DNA of 6,194 bases from Prevotellaceae bacterium (GTDB lineage: Bacteria; Bacteroidota; Bacteroidia; Bacteroidales; Paludibacteraceae), in the NCBI GenBank assembly GCA_031270425.1, contig JAISXQ010000131.1:1-6194 (forward strand), in the 5' to 3' direction. Every line of letters starts with the position of its first letter. Within the stretch, counting starts at the first letter, position 1. The notes beneath the pieces were generated by a model, which was not told the origin of the DNA, ran no database searches, and worked only from the letters and a program-made list of their open reading frames with translations. The position numbers and the translations under genes are program-made. Shown here piece after piece: positions 1 to 6,194 of the stretch.

Positions 1-641
1 AAAAGTTCCGTAAGTTCCTTCTCTTTTTTATTCATATCTTCCATTAAAGAAATATACAGATTTCCGTCCGCCGGATAATTTTCTATATCGCCGGCAAGAA
101 TGTTCAAGCGGTTTTCGCGAATGCGGTATATTTGTTTGGCGGCGCCTTCCGCCAGTTTGGAAACGGAACTGACAAACATATAATCTTCGCCCATAGGCAG
201 CAATCCGGTAGCCGTTTCTTTTTGTGGATTGACCGCAAGCGGCGGAATTTCTTTCTCTTCCCGTCCCGCGCTTTCCGAGCCGGTGTTTATCCCGCAAATG
301 ATTCCTTTTTCATCAACGGAAACGTTGTACACAGCGGCTTTCTTGTCGTTCCACGAAAGGGAGTAAGTCCTGTCGGGGTCGGGAAGCGCTTCGGCTCTTA
401 CCCGTATGCTTTTCAGGGTATGGAATATTTTTAATTCGGTAATTACATCCTGCGTCGCCAGATAACGTTCCGAATATTGATAGAACATACCCGGCGTTTG
501 CGTAACTTTTTCCGTTTCGATTTCTATAAATAAAACGGTTTTAGGCAGCGCGTACACAAAAGTATTATTCACTTCCGGCGATTGAGCCTTGCCGCATATC
601 GACGCGAAGAGCAAAACGGATAAAATAACGGTTTTTTTCAT
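1..641 (-). CDS. DUF4831-like exported protein, 3' end cut by the window edge
   Basis: An open frame runs from an ATG at 641-639 to the left edge with no stop, giving 213 whole codons, so the C-terminus is missing. The N-terminus (MKKTVILSVLLFASICGKAQ) is a signal peptide: two lysines, a hydrophobic core and a likely signal peptidase I cut near GKA-Q. Cys16 has no good lipobox (ASIC), so a lipoprotein is unlikely and a periplasmic or envelope location is inferred. The body resembles the Bacteroidota family DUF4831 as I recall it: YALPKTVLFIEIETEK (30-45), PGMFYQYSERYL (50-61), and the best-conserved block, AEGAAKQIYRIRENRLNILA (164-183), followed by GDIENYPADG. The family has no known activity and I see no catalytic motif. 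It follows topA by 45 bases on the same strand with no hairpin between, so cotranscription is likely. Two other open frames across this stretch are shadows. The coding call is firm; the family name rests on remembered motifs. Confidence 0.86.
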   Translation of the reverse strand, partial: MKKTVILSVLLFASICGKAQSPEVNNTFVYALPKTVLFIEIETEKVTQTPGMFYQYSERYLATQDVITELKIFHTLKSIRVRAEALPDPDRTYSLSWNDKKAAVYNVSVDEKGIICGINTGSESAGREEKEIPPLAVNPQKETATGLLPMGEDYMFVSSVSKLAEGAAKQIYRIRENRLNILAGDIENYPADGNLYISLMEDMNKKEKELTEL

Positions 642-651
642 AATAAATATT

Positions 652-658
652 CCCCCTT
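652..658 (-). promoter_or_regulatory. Shine-Dalgarno-like AAGGGGG before the DUF4831-like gene
   Basis: On the minus strand AAGGGGG ends 10 bases before the ATG at 641. It resembles a ribosome binding site and supports this start, which also places the signal peptide exactly at the N-terminus. It stands out because the other two starts in the window (3011 and 4661) have only A/T-rich leaders, as is common in Bacteroidota. The spacing is slightly long, so its use is inferred. Confidence 0.4.
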
Positions 659-686
659 AGGCGTTAGGAGTTTGGATTTAGGGAAC

Positions 687-3011
687 TTATTTCTTTTTTG
701 TTTTCTTCTTTTTTTTGTCCCCCGATTGAGCTTCGATCAGTTCCATGCACTTTTCTTTGGTCAGCGTTGCGGGGTCGAGGGATTTCGGTATTTTGTAGTT
801 CGCTTTTTCGTAAACGATATAAGGTCCGAAACGTCCGTTGAGAACTTGAATTTCGCTGTTTTCCCCAAGCGTTTGTATAATCCGTTTTTTTCCTTCTATG
901 CGTTTTGCTTCAATAATTTCTATGCCTCGTTCTGCCGTAACTTTCATGGGGTCGTCGCCTTTCGGCAAAGAATAAAAGGACGAATCGTGGCGGATGTAAG
1001 GACCGAAACGACCGATAGCTACGGTCATTTCCTTTCCTTCGTATTCGCCTATCTGGCGGGGCAGTTTAAACAGATCCAGAGCTTCTTCGAGCGTAATACT
1101 TTCTATGGACTGGTCGCGGCGCAGCGAGGCGAAAACCGGTTTATCTTCGTCCTCTGCGACGCCTATTTGGGCAACGGGACCGAAACGTCCGATTTTAACC
1201 GCCAGTTGACGCCCTGTTGCCGGATCGACGCCCAGAATGCGTTCGCCTACCTGACGTTCCGAATTTTTTATAGCGTCTTCCACCATGGGGTGGAATTCGT
1301 TGTAAAAACTGTCGATGGATTTTGTCCACTTAATATCGCCTTCGGCAATCCGGTCGAATTCTTTTTCGACGTTAGCCGTAAAATTGTAATTCAGGATATC
1401 AGGGAAATGTTCCGTCAGGAAGTCGTTAACCACGACGCCAATATCGGTCGGGAAAAGTTTGCTTTTTTCCGCTCCGGTATTTTCCGTAAGCGTCTGGTCG
1501 CTTAACTTTCCGTCTTTCAGTTTTAGCATATTGTATTTGCGCTTTTCCGCCGGACGGTCGGCTTTTTCCACATAGGAGCGGTTCTGTATGGTCGATATGG
1601 TTGGGGCATACGTCGAAGGTCGCCCGATTCCGAGTTCTTCGAGTTTGCGCACCAAACTTGCTTCGTTGTAGCGGGGCGGACGCTGCGAGAAAACTTCGCG
1701 CGCTCCGATTTCCTGCGCCGTAAGTTTCTCGCCTTTTTTCATAAGGGGCAGCGTAGCCTCGCCGTCCGCTTCGTGTTCGTCGTCGGTCGATTCCATATAC
1801 ACTTTCAGGAAACCGTCGAAAACGATTACTTCCCCTGTGGACAGAAATTCGTATTTGCTATCCGATACATGGATGTGGACAGTTGTTTTCTCCAGCTTGG
1901 CGTCAGCCATCTGGGAGGCTATGGTACGTTTCCATATTAAATCGTAGAGGCGTTTTTCCTGCGCCGTGCCTTCGATTGAATGTTGGTTCATATAGGTCGG
2001 GCGGATAGCCTCGTGAGCTTCCTGAGCGCCTTTTGTCTTGGTGGTGAATTTTCGCCGGAAGAAATATTCTTCGCCTGCCATGCTGATGATTTCCGCTTTG
2101 GAGGTGTTCAGCGCCAGGTCGGAGAGGTTTACCGAGTCGGTACGCATGTAGGTTATTTTCCCCGATTCGTAGAGGCTTTGAGCCACCCTCATGGTTTGCG
2201 ATACGGAATAACCCAATTTCCGCGATGCTTCCTGTTGAAGCGTCGAGGTAGTGAACGGGGGCGCCGGCGATTTTTTCAACGGTTTGGTAACAATGTCCGA
2301 AACGCTGAAACCGGCTGTTATACATTGTTCCAGGAAGGCTTTTGCTTCGTCTTTCGTAGCGAAGCGTTGCTGCAATTCGGCTTTCAGTTCGACCGTCGCA
2401 CCGTTGGCGTCTTTCCCCTCGAAAATTGCCGAAACTTTATACGAAACTTCGGGCGTGAAATGGTTGATTTCCCGTTCGCGTTCCACAATCAGGCGCACAG
2501 CTACCGACTGCACCCTGCCTGCCGACAGCGAGGGGCGGACTTTCCGCCACAAAACGGGAGAAAGCTCGAAACCTACAATGCGGTCGAGAACGCGGCGCGC
2601 CTGCTGCGCGTCAACCAAATCGATGTTGATGCCGCGCGGATTTTCAATAGCTTTCAGTATCGCGTCTTTGGTTATCTCGTGAAAAACGATCCGTTTTGTT
2701 TTCGTCCTGTCTAATTTCAGCGTTTCGAACAAATGCCAGGCGATGGCTTCTCCTTCGCGGTCTTCATCGGAAGCCAGCCAGACCATGTCTGCGTTTTTTG
2801 CCTGCTTAGTCAATTCGGACACTACTTTTTTCTTGTCGGGCGAAATTTCGTACTGCGGCTGGTAGTTGTTTTCAAAATCAATACCCAATCCTTTTTCGAC
2901 AAGATCGCGTATATGCCCGAAGCTGGACAGTACCTGATAATCGTTTCCAAGGAATTTCTCAATGGTTTTGGCTTTCGCCGGGGACTCTACTATGACAAGA
3001 TTTTTGGACAT
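687..3011 (-). CDS. topA: DNA topoisomerase I (type IA), complete
   Basis: Type IA topoisomerase of 774 residues, which relaxes negative supercoils in the cytoplasm by cutting one strand through a 5'-phosphotyrosine link. The Toprim domain (about 1-145) opens with VIVESPAKAKTIEKFLG, giving Glu9 and Lys13, and carries the metal-binding DxDxE acids in SDEDREGEA (Asp82, Asp84, Glu86). The catalytic domain has SAGRVQSVAVRLI (163-175) and the active-site GKITYMRTDS, with nucleophile Tyr288 and Arg290; EAHEAIRPT (331-339) and GIGRPSTYAPTI (461-472) are further family motifs. The C-terminus has no zinc-finger cysteines (only Cys230 and Cys755 in the whole protein). Instead it has three GRFGP repeats near 608, 667 and 726, then a basic tail, KKKKKTKKK. 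The ATG at 3011 puts the Toprim strand right at the N-terminus, as usual. All key residues are present and no frameshift is seen. It probably heads a short operon with the DUF4831-like gene. Confidence 0.98.
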   Translation of the reverse strand: MSKNLVIVESPAKAKTIEKFLGNDYQVLSSFGHIRDLVEKGLGIDFENNYQPQYEISPDKKKVVSELTKQAKNADMVWLASDEDREGEAIAWHLFETLKLDRTKTKRIVFHEITKDAILKAIENPRGINIDLVDAQQARRVLDRIVGFELSPVLWRKVRPSLSAGRVQSVAVRLIVEREREINHFTPEVSYKVSAIFEGKDANGATVELKAELQQRFATKDEAKAFLEQCITAGFSVSDIVTKPLKKSPAPPFTTSTLQQEASRKLGYSVSQTMRVAQSLYESGKITYMRTDSVNLSDLALNTSKAEIISMAGEEYFFRRKFTTKTKGAQEAHEAIRPTYMNQHSIEGTAQEKRLYDLIWKRTIASQMADAKLEKTTVHIHVSDSKYEFLSTGEVIVFDGFLKVYMESTDDEHEADGEATLPLMKKGEKLTAQEIGAREVFSQRPPRYNEASLVRKLEELGIGRPSTYAPTISTIQNRSYVEKADRPAEKRKYNMLKLKDGKLSDQTLTENTGAEKSKLFPTDIGVVVNDFLTEHFPDILNYNFTANVEKEFDRIAEGDIKWTKSIDSFYNEFHPMVEDAIKNSERQVGERILGVDPATGRQLAVKIGRFGPVAQIGVAEDEDKPVFASLRRDQSIESITLEEALDLFKLPRQIGEYEGKEMTVAIGRFGPYIRHDSSFYSLPKGDDPMKVTAERGIEIIEAKRIEGKKRIIQTLGENSEIQVLNGRFGPYIVYEKANYKIPKSLDPATLTKEKCMELIEAQSGDKKKKKTKKK

Positions 3012-3040
3012 AATTTGATGTGTTTAACGAAAAACGAGTG

Positions 3041-3073
3041 CAAAGTAATAAAATAAGAACAGTATAAGCCAAA
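3041..3073 (-). promoter_or_regulatory. Candidate Bacteroidota-type promoter for topA
   Basis: Reading the minus strand, TTTG (3073-3070) lies 21 bases before TTACTTTG (3048-3041). This resembles the Bacteroidota -33 TTTG / -7 TAnnTTTG pair with one mismatch in the -7 box and near-normal spacing. Transcription would start around 3035, leaving an untranslated leader of about 25 bases before the topA ATG, with no Shine-Dalgarno sequence. The consensus is short and the region is A/T-rich, so a chance match is possible; its position between an upstream terminator-like hairpin and topA favours it. Confidence 0.4.
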
Positions 3074-3143
3074 TTTTCAGCCTATTATTTTTGATTTTTT
3101 TATTTAAAGGGCAGTTTATGCGGTTTCGGGGCTTATTGTGTTC

Positions 3144-3157
3144 CAAGTCTTGACTTG
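3144..3157. repeat. Short inverted repeat CAAGTC-TT-GACTTG
   Basis: Two perfect 6-base arms are separated by only two bases, so it is better seen as a near-palindromic DNA site than as an RNA hairpin. The self-complementary TGCGCA at 3156-3161 overlaps its end. It lies just inside the left copy of the 11-base direct repeat. Its function is unknown; it may be part of a larger repeated element or coincidental. Confidence 0.35.
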
Positions 3158-3180
3158 CGCATACAACTACAAACTCGCAC

Positions 3181-3195
3181 TATGTTACAAACATA
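3181..3195. repeat. Small hairpin TATGTT-ACA-AACATA
   Basis: Perfect 6-base arms flank a 3-base loop, five bases from the large palindrome at 3201-3230. In the susCD transcript it would form a second, weak A/U-rich hairpin just after the main one. TACAAAC also occurs twice here (3168-3174 and 3186-3192, 18 bases apart), adding to the impression of an ordered element. On its own it is too weak to act as a terminator. Confidence 0.35.
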
Positions 3196-3230
3196 AAACT
3201 ACCGCCCCTCGTTTGCAAACGAGGGGCGGT
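3196..3230 (-). terminator. Perfect 30-base palindrome, probable terminator of the susCD transcript
   Basis: The arms ACCGCCCCTCGTTTG (3201-3215) and CAAACGAGGGGCGGT (3216-3230) are exact reverse complements, giving a long stem with a G/C-rich base; the folded RNA would open a few bases at the tip as the loop. It begins 24 bases past the susD stop. On the minus strand it is followed by AGTTTTATGTTTG, a modest T-rich tract, whereas the plus-strand side reads GAGGAATCT, so termination is best supported for susCD. Because the tract is interrupted and the palindrome is perfect to the last base, it might instead be a dispersed palindromic repeat or a protein-binding site. Confidence 0.72.
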
Positions 3231-3254
3231 GAGGAATCTAAAATATCTTATCTC

Positions 3255-4661
3255 TTATTGTGTTTTAGGAAGATTATTACTCCATCCTTCGGTTTGAATA
3301 ACCCCAAAACCGGCATTTACTTCCGACACCGGTACCGGATATACAAAATCATATATTTCGAAATCCGAATATCTTCCGTCAGAAACCGTTGCTTTCAGCC
3401 TCAACCTCCGCAGGTCAAAATAACGATGACCTTCCTGGAGCAATTCCAGTTTACGTTCGTTAAGTATAAGATCTAAAATATCAGCAGTTTCCGGAATATT
3501 GCTTTCGTCCAGACCATTTCTTTTTGAGGCAACTTCCAGCAGATTCTTTATAGCTTCGGTGTAATCTGGAGTTTGTTTTAAAGCATAAGCTTCCGCCAGG
3601 ATAAGATACTGTTCGGGTAATCTGAATACCGGCAGGTTTGAAACCTGATCATTTGTGTAAATACCTGCCATTTTTCCTCCGCGTCCTTCAATAAGGGCTA
3701 AACGAATATCATTTGCGGCGAACTCTGCTTTAACATCACCGGAAACAGCCAGACCGTAGTTGTTAAACAGCGTGTTATATGAATTTGCCGAGAGGTAATT
3801 ATCTTCCGACTTCGCGATATAAAAAATATCTTCGCTGGACGCCGCTAAGGATCTGTACATATTTCTGTATCCATCGGGGGTGGAAACTATTACTCCCTGC
3901 CTTAATGAAATTGCTGTATTTGCGGCTTCAATGGCGCCGTCATAATCTTTCAGATATAGTTTGACGCGAGCTTCAAAAGCGTACAGGGCGGTTTCATTCA
4001 TGTATGCGTAGGACAGCGCTTCGACGCCGTCTTTTCCGAAATATTCTTTCGCTTTGGCAATATCGGTCAATATATGCGTGTAGTTTTCTTCTAACGTAGC
4101 TCTTGCTACGTTTTCAAAGGGCTTAACCGGTTTTGTTACGTTCACTACCCCCAGAGTACTCTTGTTCGCATCCGAATAGGGCAGCCCAAAGATATTGGTT
4201 AAATAAAAGGTTGTCAAAGCCCTTAGCGCGTAAGCTTGAGCTAACTGAGTTTCAACAATGGGGACGTCGTAAGCGGGGAAATCTTCGGGCAGGTTTTCGC
4301 CTGCTTCTATTATTCTGGAACTGCCGGCTATTGCTTTATAGCCATATTCCCATATTTCACTCAAATATAAATTGGTTGCTAATATCTGATAATTGAAAAT
4401 ATTGAGGAAGTGGGTTGTCGCAGCCGAATGCGTTGTAACATCGCTTGGAGCCTCGCCGATAGCCAACACATCCCGTCCCAGAAACCGGTAGGTACCTAAA
4501 TTGTAATAAACCCCGTGCATTGCGTTTTCAAAATCCGAAGCCGTTTCAAAAGCCTCTTCTTCCGTAACCGATGTTGACGGTGTACGTGTAAGGAAATCAT
4601 CGCAGGAATAAAGTAGATTACCGGATATGGCGATAATCAGTATATAAAATATCTTTTTCAT
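3255..4661 (-). CDS. SusD/RagB family nutrient-binding outer-membrane lipoprotein, complete
   Basis: A SusD-type lipoprotein of 468 residues, somewhat short for a family often near 500-600. It should sit on the outer surface of the outer membrane as the substrate-binding lid of its SusC partner. The signal peptide MKKIFYILIIAISGNLLYSC ends in a lipobox (LYSC), so Cys20 would be lipidated; DD follows, fitting Bacteroidota surface-export signals. Family marks are DDFLTRTPST (21-30), AQAYALRALTTFYLTNIFGLPY (begins at 141; SusD-like N-terminal domain), a TPR-like helix pair in ALYAFEARVKLYLKDYDGA (225-243), FRLPEQYLILAEAYA (346-360), NERKLELLQEGHRYFDLRRL (401-420) and the C-terminal YPVPVSEVNAGFGVIQTEGW (441-460). 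The last blocks are the SusD/RagB domain. It starts 19 bases after susC, without a Shine-Dalgarno sequence, in the usual susC-susD order. The substrate cannot be told from sequence: no glycosidase, lyase, protease or regulator is in view. Confidence 0.96.
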   Translation of the reverse strand: MKKIFYILIIAISGNLLYSCDDFLTRTPSTSVTEEEAFETASDFENAMHGVYYNLGTYRFLGRDVLAIGEAPSDVTTHSAATTHFLNIFNYQILATNLYLSEIWEYGYKAIAGSSRIIEAGENLPEDFPAYDVPIVETQLAQAYALRALTTFYLTNIFGLPYSDANKSTLGVVNVTKPVKPFENVARATLEENYTHILTDIAKAKEYFGKDGVEALSYAYMNETALYAFEARVKLYLKDYDGAIEAANTAISLRQGVIVSTPDGYRNMYRSLAASSEDIFYIAKSEDNYLSANSYNTLFNNYGLAVSGDVKAEFAANDIRLALIEGRGGKMAGIYTNDQVSNLPVFRLPEQYLILAEAYALKQTPDYTEAIKNLLEVASKRNGLDESNIPETADILDLILNERKLELLQEGHRYFDLRRLRLKATVSDGRYSDFEIYDFVYPVPVSEVNAGFGVIQTEGWSNNLPKTQ

Positions 4662-4680
4662 AATAATACTTTTTAAAAAA

Positions 4681-6194
4681 TTAGAAACTTAGATTAATAC
4701 CGCACACAATATTCGTAGGTACGGGATAAGCCCATGACTGTACGCCGTTAGCCCGTGTTTGCGGGTCGAAGCCGATGTAGTCTTTTGCCGTAATGGTAAA
4801 CAGGTTGTCTGCCGAAACATACACTCGCAGATTGTCAATATGAATACGGTTTACGATGTTTTTGGGCAGTGTATAGCCAAGCGACGCCGATTTTATCCGC
4901 AAGTAGGAACCGTCCATTAAGAAGCGGCTTGAATGTTCATTGGCATTTGAAGCGTCGCCGAATATAAAACGCGGTACATCGGTTACATCACCCGGATTCC
5001 GCCATGCGTTTTCATATACATAATTAGAAACCGGACCAAAATAATAATGTCCGACCTGCATATCGTAAGAAAAACCGGAGTTATAAACCTTGTTTCCCAA
5101 GGTATAATTGGCGTCGAAAGAGAAATCGAAGTTTTTGAGAGTGAAATTCATTCCGAAGCCTCCGTAGAATTTAGGATCGGCAGAACCAACGATACGTTGT
5201 CCCGCTTCGTTAATATCCGTTGTGAGTTCGCTTCCTTCAGTTCCCTTATACCATTGCGCTTCGCCCGTATCGGGGTTTACTCCCGCGTATTCCGGCAGGT
5301 AAAAACTATAATAGGGTTCTCCTACCTTCCGTATGCTTGTCGTTCCTTCAATAGGTTTGTCGGTTGATAATTTCAGGATTTTATTCCGGTTCGCGGTACC
5401 CGTCAATCTTACATCCCATGTAAAATCCTTGTATTTGAGTATATTCGCGTTTACCAGGAACTCAATGCCTCTGTTTTGCATTTCTCCTGCGTTTTGAAGG
5501 ATATTAGATAAGCCTGTTGTATAAGACACCGGCACTTCAAATATCATATCCTTTGTTTTGTCGTCATACATATCAACTTCTATGTTAAGGCGGTGGAACA
5601 GACTGGCATTAAATCCGATATTTGCTTTAGCGCCTTTTTCCCAACTCAAATTGGGATTTTCAAATTGGTATAAAATGGCTCCCGGACGGTTGTTGTATGT
5701 ATAACCGTAACGATAATAACCTTGCGCCGCATAATAGCCAATATCCTGATTTCCTACGGTTCCGTAACTGCCCTTGATCGTCAGATCATCCAGCCAGGAA
5801 CTTGTCCCTTCCATAAACGCCTCGTTTGAAATCCGGTAGCGCGCTCCCAGCGACCAGAAAGGCGCCCAGCGTTTGTTTACACCAAAGCGGGACGAACCGT
5901 CGTAACGTAGACTTCCTGATAGATAGTACTTCTGGGCATAGTTGTATTCTATTTTGGAAAAAAACGAAACCATAGCGCTTTCATCAAGAGAGGAAGACGC
6001 TCCTGTGGGTTTCGCGGCGTTCTCCAACTCAACAACACCGTCGGGATATCCGCTGGCGGAGGCATAAAGTCCGGTACGTTTTATTTTCAGGGCTTCCTGT
6101 CCTCCCAATACATGTATTGAATGGTCGTTTTGAAATGTTTTATTATAATTTAATGTATTGGTAATGGTCAATGTCGTTGCGCGTTCCACGTTGC
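4681..6194 (-). CDS. SusC/RagA family TonB-dependent outer-membrane receptor, C-terminal half
   Basis: 503 whole codons are open from the right edge to a stop at 4683-4681, so the signal peptide, TonB box, plug and first strands are missing; the family usually has about 1000 residues. A GTG at 6189 lies inside the barrel and is not a true start. Numbering from the first whole codon (Asn), family marks are YYLSGSLRYDGSSRFG (89-104), WSLGARYRISNE (113-124), LTIKGSYGTVGNQDIG (137-152), LSWEKGAKANIGFN (182-195), GSADPKFYGGFG (336-347), DGSYLRIKSASLGYTLP (427-443) and RVYVSADNLFT (456-466). The protein ends in GINLSF; a terminal Phe is the usual signal for barrel insertion. It would form the TonB-powered channel through the outer membrane for an oligomeric nutrient captured by the SusD protein encoded 19 bases downstream. 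No frameshift or in-frame stop is seen. The promoter and any anti-sigma or hybrid-sensor regulator lie outside the window. Confidence 0.97.
   Translation of the reverse strand, partial: NVERATTLTITNTLNYNKTFQNDHSIHVLGGQEALKIKRTGLYASASGYPDGVVELENAAKPTGASSSLDESAMVSFFSKIEYNYAQKYYLSGSLRYDGSSRFGVNKRWAPFWSLGARYRISNEAFMEGTSSWLDDLTIKGSYGTVGNQDIGYYAAQGYYRYGYTYNNRPGAILYQFENPNLSWEKGAKANIGFNASLFHRLNIEVDMYDDKTKDMIFEVPVSYTTGLSNILQNAGEMQNRGIEFLVNANILKYKDFTWDVRLTGTANRNKILKLSTDKPIEGTTSIRKVGEPYYSFYLPEYAGVNPDTGEAQWYKGTEGSELTTDINEAGQRIVGSADPKFYGGFGMNFTLKNFDFSFDANYTLGNKVYNSGFSYDMQVGHYYFGPVSNYVYENAWRNPGDVTDVPRFIFGDASNANEHSSRFLMDGSYLRIKSASLGYTLPKNIVNRIHIDNLRVYVSADNLFTITAKDYIGFDPQTRANGVQSWAYPVPTNIVCGINLSF

Larger units (their letters stand above)
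3131..3264. repeat. 11-base direct repeat bracketing the susD-topA spacer structure
   Basis: The plus-strand string CTTATTGTGTT occurs at 3132-3142 and again at 3254-3264, where it covers the susD stop codon and last codons. Between the copies (3143-3253, 111 bases) lie all the inverted repeats of the spacer. The arrangement is like a target duplication around a small inserted element, but the interval lacks clear terminal inverted repeats and carries no gene. A chance repeat in A/T-rich DNA is possible. The repeat itself is certain; its meaning is not. Confidence 0.35.

Noticed and set aside
28..434. Open frames at 28-297 (minus) and 132-434 (plus) near the left edge
   Set aside because: Both are shadows of the DUF4831-like frame, which is open from 641 to the edge and begins with a signal peptide.
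642..686. Possible terminator between topA and the DUF4831-like gene
   Set aside because: The 45 bases contain a CCTAA direct repeat but no stable inverted repeat followed by a T-tract, so a transcript stop is not supported here.
672..1505. Long plus-strand open frame of 277 codons opposite topA
   Set aside because: It lies wholly within or at the end of the clearly conserved topA frame. Its product is Phe/Arg-rich with no recognisable domain, as expected from the complement of a coding gene with few stop codons.
1903..2325. Minus-strand open frame of 140 codons in another frame inside topA
   Set aside because: topA reads through this stretch with conserved motifs, including the active-site Tyr288 region, so there is no sign of a frameshift that would shift coding to this frame.
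1980..2714. Plus-strand frames of 244 and 143 codons opposite topA (1980-2714 and 2251-2682)
   Set aside because: They overlap each other in different frames and both oppose the conserved catalytic domain of topA. No start signal or family motif supports them.
3138..3476. Plus-strand open frame of 112 codons across the spacer and the susD 3' end
   Set aside because: Two thirds of it is antisense to the conserved SusD C-terminus and the rest crosses the palindrome. It has no ribosome binding site and no recognisable product.
3779..5367. Short plus-strand open frames at 3779-3964, 4133-4396 and 5047-5367
   Set aside because: All are antisense to susD or susC, with low-complexity or basic products that match no family I know.
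6187..6189. GTG as a possible start of the receptor gene
   Set aside because: The frame stays open upstream to the edge and the encoded protein begins mid-barrel, without signal peptide or plug; this is an internal valine codon of a longer gene.

Overview
The window looks like a piece of a Bacteroidota (probably Bacteroidales) chromosome or contig. The evidence is a SusC-SusD outer-membrane nutrient-uptake pair, a DUF4831-type exported protein (a family I know only from this phylum), a DNA topoisomerase I with zinc-less GRFGP C-terminal repeats, A/T-rich start regions mostly without Shine-Dalgarno sequences, and a TAnnTTTG-like promoter. All four genes lie on the minus strand, so transcription runs from high to low coordinates. 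The genus cannot be told from the sequence alone.

Layout in transcription order: (1) 6194-4681 is the C-terminal half of a SusC/RagA-type TonB-dependent receptor; its start is beyond the right edge. (2) After 19 bases, 4661-3255 is a complete SusD/RagB-type surface lipoprotein. These two should form one operon and one complex, a SusD lid on a SusC barrel that imports a glycan or other oligomer; no enzyme or regulator in view identifies the substrate. (3) 3254-3012 is a 243-base spacer. It holds a perfect 30-base palindrome that probably terminates the susCD transcript, a second small hairpin, a CAAGTC/GACTTG inverted repeat, an 11-base direct repeat at its two ends, and a candidate promoter for the next gene. 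(4) 3011-687 is a complete topA. (5) After 45 bases without a visible terminator, 641-1 is the N-terminal part of a DUF4831 exported protein, cut by the left edge and probably cotranscribed with topA.

The coding content is ordinary: one housekeeping gene with a small follower, beside the end of a nutrient-uptake locus. I see no new system. The least explained part is the structured spacer around 3131-3264, which could be a plain terminator or a copy of a dispersed palindromic repeat. No tRNA, rRNA, CRISPR array, transposase gene or riboswitch was recognised.
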